Assembly: GCF_902859765.1 (NCBI RefSeq)
Contig: NZ_CADIJV010000013.1
Span: 1 to 64,000 of the forward strand
DNA: 64,000 nt
Direction: 5' to 3'
From: Achromobacter pulmonis
GTDB taxonomy: Bacteria; Pseudomonadota; Gammaproteobacteria; Burkholderiales; Burkholderiaceae_B
This document shows positions 61,972 through 64,000 of the stretch, piece by piece. The first letter of the stretch is position 1. The number at the start of each line of letters is the position of its first letter. The notes under the pieces were generated by a model. That model did not search any database. It saw only the letters and a program-made list of their open reading frames with translations, and was not told the origin of the DNA. The translations under genes and the position numbers were made by a program.

Positions 61972-62739
61972 TTACTCGGCGGCGAAAACCGCTTTCCAGT
62001 CGCGCGTCTTGGCCAGCGTCAGCACGCTGGCCGATTGTTCCAGGATGGCCACGGCCTTCTTCAATTCCTCGGCCGAGGCGCCATCTTCCAGGATGACCAT
62101 GCGCGCGTTGCGGGCGTTGGCCATTTTCACGTCCGACATCTTGCCGTGGGTCTGGTAGACCTGGGTCCAATCCATTTTCTTGCCGGCCTTCAGGGCGATC
62201 GGCTCGATATAGGTGAGCGCAGTGCTGCCGGCCGCGCGCACGGCGAAGGCGAAGTCGGCGGTGTGGCCGCTGCTGCCCTTGGCGCGCGCGCCCTTGACCA
62301 TGCGGTTGGGGCCGACGCCGGCCGCCAGCGCCCGGCCCACCTGGGCGCGAAAGCGCAGCTGGCTGAAGCGCGGCATCCATTTGGCGCACTGGAACGACAG
62401 CGCCATGGCCAGCTTGACGGCGTCCCACAAGGCTTCCTGCAATTGCTCGTTGGGGCCGGTGGCGACGATGGCGCCGGACTTGTCAAAGTGCGCCAGGCTG
62501 ACGCCCGGGGTTTCGTTGAGGAAATCGATGCGCTTGGCCGCCACTTCGATCCCGTAGCTGGAGGCGTGCATCGCGGTCTCACAGGCGTCGGTGAGATAGA
62601 AGGTGTCGTCGTCCGGATAGGCGATGAAAAACGCCGCGTGCTGGCCGTCCAGGCCCAGCGTCATCGGCGCGATTGCGCGGATCGCGTGTTCTCCCGCCGG
62701 CAGGACGGTCCAGCCGGCGGCTTCCAGGAAATTGCTCAT
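61972..62739 (-). CDS. DUF1828/DUF1829-like protein
   Basis: 255 residues. The N-terminal half (VLPAGEHAIRAIAPMTLGLDG, FYLTDACETAMHASSYGIEV) has the arrangement of DUF1828, and the C-terminal half (about 130-250) resembles DUF1829, including the long basic loop GPNRMVKGARAKGSSGH. Soluble. The start overlaps the stop of the upstream gene by four bases (ATGA). Function of these families is not established; they appear in mobile or defence-associated settings, but no such context is visible here. Confidence 0.65.
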   Translation of the reverse strand: MSNFLEAAGWTVLPAGEHAIRAIAPMTLGLDGQHAAFFIAYPDDDTFYLTDACETAMHASSYGIEVAAKRIDFLNETPGVSLAHFDKSGAIVATGPNEQLQEALWDAVKLAMALSFQCAKWMPRFSQLRFRAQVGRALAAGVGPNRMVKGARAKGSSGHTADFAFAVRAAGSTALTYIEPIALKAGKKMDWTQVYQTHGKMSDVKMANARNARMVILEDGASAEELKKAVAILEQSASVLTLAKTRDWKAVFAAE

Positions 62740-63272
62740 AGGATCAGTTCGATTTGTCGGCCCTTGAGGGGATGCGCGAAACCGCCGGTCAGGGTCAGGT
62801 TGGCCCTCGGCAGGAAATACTGCATCAGCTCGGCGATGGTATGCAGGGCGGGCACGACGGGCGCGGCGTAGCCTTCGCCTTCGTCGACCCAGATATGTTC
62901 GTGGCTGCGGTCGGCCAGCGGCTTGCGGTAGTGCGGCCGGTCCTGGCCCACCAGACTGGTGTGGAAGGCGTCATCGGTGTCGACGCCGAAAACGCGGTGC
63001 GGGCCGACGAACAGGCTGGCGCAGAAGGCTTCGGCCAGGAAGATCGTGGCCTGGCCGTGCACGTCGGTGCGGGCGCCGCGATAGGTGGCGCGAAAGATCA
63101 CGTCGTCGCGCACCTCGCCCTTGACGCGGCACGGGCTGGCGAATTCCATCCATTGGGGGCTGATCGCGGCCGGCTTGGGGGTCCAGGTGACCGGTTTGAC
63201 GGTTTCCTTGGGCTCCGCAAGGATCTCTTGCACCTCATCAGGGGTGATTAACGGTTCGAACTTGTTGGCCAT
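62736..63272 (-). CDS. Unrecognised protein, partner of the DUF1828-like protein
   Basis: 178 residues. After an acidic N-terminus comes a conserved-looking core: VIFRATYRGARTDVHGQATIFLAEAFCASLFVGPHRVFGVDTDD (in parts), HYRKPLADRSHEHIWVDEGEGY and the C-terminal LKGRQIELIL. His-, Asp- and Glu-rich segments (RSHEHIWVDEGEG) could bind metal. I know no family name for it. Translationally coupled to the following gene, so the two proteins probably act together. Confidence 0.65.
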   Translation of the reverse strand: MANKFEPLITPDEVQEILAEPKETVKPVTWTPKPAAISPQWMEFASPCRVKGEVRDDVIFRATYRGARTDVHGQATIFLAEAFCASLFVGPHRVFGVDTDDAFHTSLVGQDRPHYRKPLADRSHEHIWVDEGEGYAAPVVPALHTIAELMQYFLPRANLTLTGGFAHPLKGRQIELIL

Positions 63273-63321
63273 GGAACGGATCTAGAGTCGGGAAATGCAC
63301 CGCCGGGCCGCCCAGCGGAAA

Positions 63322-63339
63322 AGCCCCCTCGCGGGGGCT
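63322..63339 (-). terminator. Terminator after the zinc metallopeptidase gene
   Basis: AGCCCCC-TCGC-GGGGGCT; on the minus strand TTTT follows. It separates the metallopeptidase gene from the two-gene operon to its left. Confidence 0.75.
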
Positions 63340-63453
63340 CTGACCCGCGCCGCCGGATGGGCGCGGGGGCGTAATCTTACAAGATGAAGACGGTGCCGGT
63401 CTGTTCGCTGTACGGATATACAGCCATGGCGGCCGGCGCGCCGGCATGCCGGG

Positions 63454-64000
63454 CTACAGCGAACTGGCGGCGAAAGTATCGCATTGCTTGAGGCTGCCGC
63501 TTTCCAGGCCGCGCTTGAACCAGCGCACGCGCTGCGCCGACGAGCCGTGGGTGAAGGCGTCGGGCACCACATAACCCTGGCTCTGCTTTTGCAGCCGGTC
63601 ATCGCCGATGGCGGTGGCGGCGGCCAGCGCTTCCTCGACGTCGCCGCTTTCGAGGATATTGCGGGCGGCGTTGGCGCGCTGCGCCCACAGGCCGGCGAAG
63701 CAGTCGGCCTGCAGTTCCATGCGCACCGACAGCGCGTTGGCCTGCGAGGGGTTGCGCCGGCGCAGGTTGTCGACCTGGTCGGAGATGCCCAGCAGATGCT
63801 GGACGTGGTGGCCGACCTCGTGCGCGATGACATAGGCCTGGGCGAAATCGCCGGGGGCCTTGAAGCGGCTCTGCAATTCGTCGAAAAAGGCCAGGTCGAT
63901 ATAGACCTTGCTGTCGCCGGGGCAGTAGAACGGCCCCATGGCGGCCTGGCCGGTGCCACAGGCGGTGGGCGTGGCGCCGCGGAACAGCACCAGCTTGGGC
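63454..64000 (-). CDS. Neutral zinc metallopeptidase (YpfJ family), 5' end beyond the window
   Basis: The frame is open through base 64000, reading [16 protein letters not shown], so the N-terminal part is missing. The visible 180 residues contain the zincin motif HEVGHHVQ within [16 protein letters not shown], the downstream [12 protein letters not shown] with the third ligand, [18 protein letters not shown] and the closing [20 protein letters not shown]. The first part of the family normally has one membrane helix. Role in bacteria is poorly known. Confidence 0.92.
   Translation of the reverse strand, partial: PKLVLFRGATPTACGTGQAAMGPFYCPGDSKVYIDLAFFDELQSRFKAPGDFAQAYVIAHEVGHHVQHLLGISDQVDNLRRRNPSQANALSVRMELQADCFAGLWAQRANAARNILESGDVEEALAAATAIGDDRLQKQSQGYVVPDAFTHGSSAQRVRWFKRGLESGSLKQCDTFAASSL

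Noticed and set aside
1-64000. tRNA, rRNA, CRISPR array, insertion sequence or prophage genes
   Set aside because: None recognised on either strand by reading; IbrA/IbrB and the GNAT-like gene are the only phage-associated hints.

Overview
The window is high-GC DNA with gene content typical of Burkholderiales, family Alcaligenaceae, most likely a Bordetella or Achromobacter species. The pointers are a LapA/BrtA-like RTX adhesin with a von Willebrand A domain, a SphB1-like subtilisin autotransporter lipoprotein, a Bug/TctC-type solute receptor, polar flagellin and chaperone-usher fimbriae. I see no rRNA, tRNA, CRISPR array, insertion sequence or integrase. The genus is inferred; no marker gene here proves it.

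Layout. 1-4302 is the 3' part of a giant adhesin. 4303-9673 holds a VOC-protein remnant, a TetR gene with its membrane partner, a CheB-CheR-PAS-HWE kinase and a small protein. 9782-14164 holds an ArsR/hydrolase divergent pair, a BLUF-EAL photoreceptor phosphodiesterase and flagellin. 14494-19986 holds an atypical response regulator and a TonB-receptor operon (receptor, two small membrane proteins, PepSY membrane protein). 20025-24381 holds a LysR regulator with a sulfatase, a solute-binding protein and an N-carbamoyl-D-amino-acid hydrolase. 24646-32928 holds the SphB1-like autotransporter, a chemoreceptor and a GDSL esterase autotransporter.

32925-50733 is the most striking region. Two chaperone-usher fimbrial clusters flank a phosphorelay operon: REC-EAL phosphodiesterase, hybrid kinase with HPt, RcsB-like regulator and an orphan solute-binding protein. 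The spacer before that operon carries two inverted copies of a motif resembling the enterobacterial RcsAB box, and the promoter region of fimbrial cluster 1 carries a third copy with an identical 13-base core. The arrangement suggests that the phosphorelay controls itself and the fimbriae, with c-di-GMP turnover built in. Pseudomonas RocSAR and enterobacterial Rcs systems are the nearest known designs. Cluster 2 appears to have lost its adhesin gene, leaving a 61-codon remnant.

51157-64000 is mixed: a TauE-type permease, a two-component system whose kinase has almost no sensor, an IbrA-GNAT-IbrB overlapping module, CsaA, small disordered proteins, a GNAT protein, a PaiB-like protein, an MFS/ArsR divergent pair, an unusual GNAT-like protein, a DUF1828-type two-gene operon and a zinc metallopeptidase cut by the window edge.

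Surface attachment is the unifying theme: RTX adhesin, two fimbriae, two autotransporters, flagellin, a chemoreceptor and two EAL phosphodiesterases lie within 50 kb.
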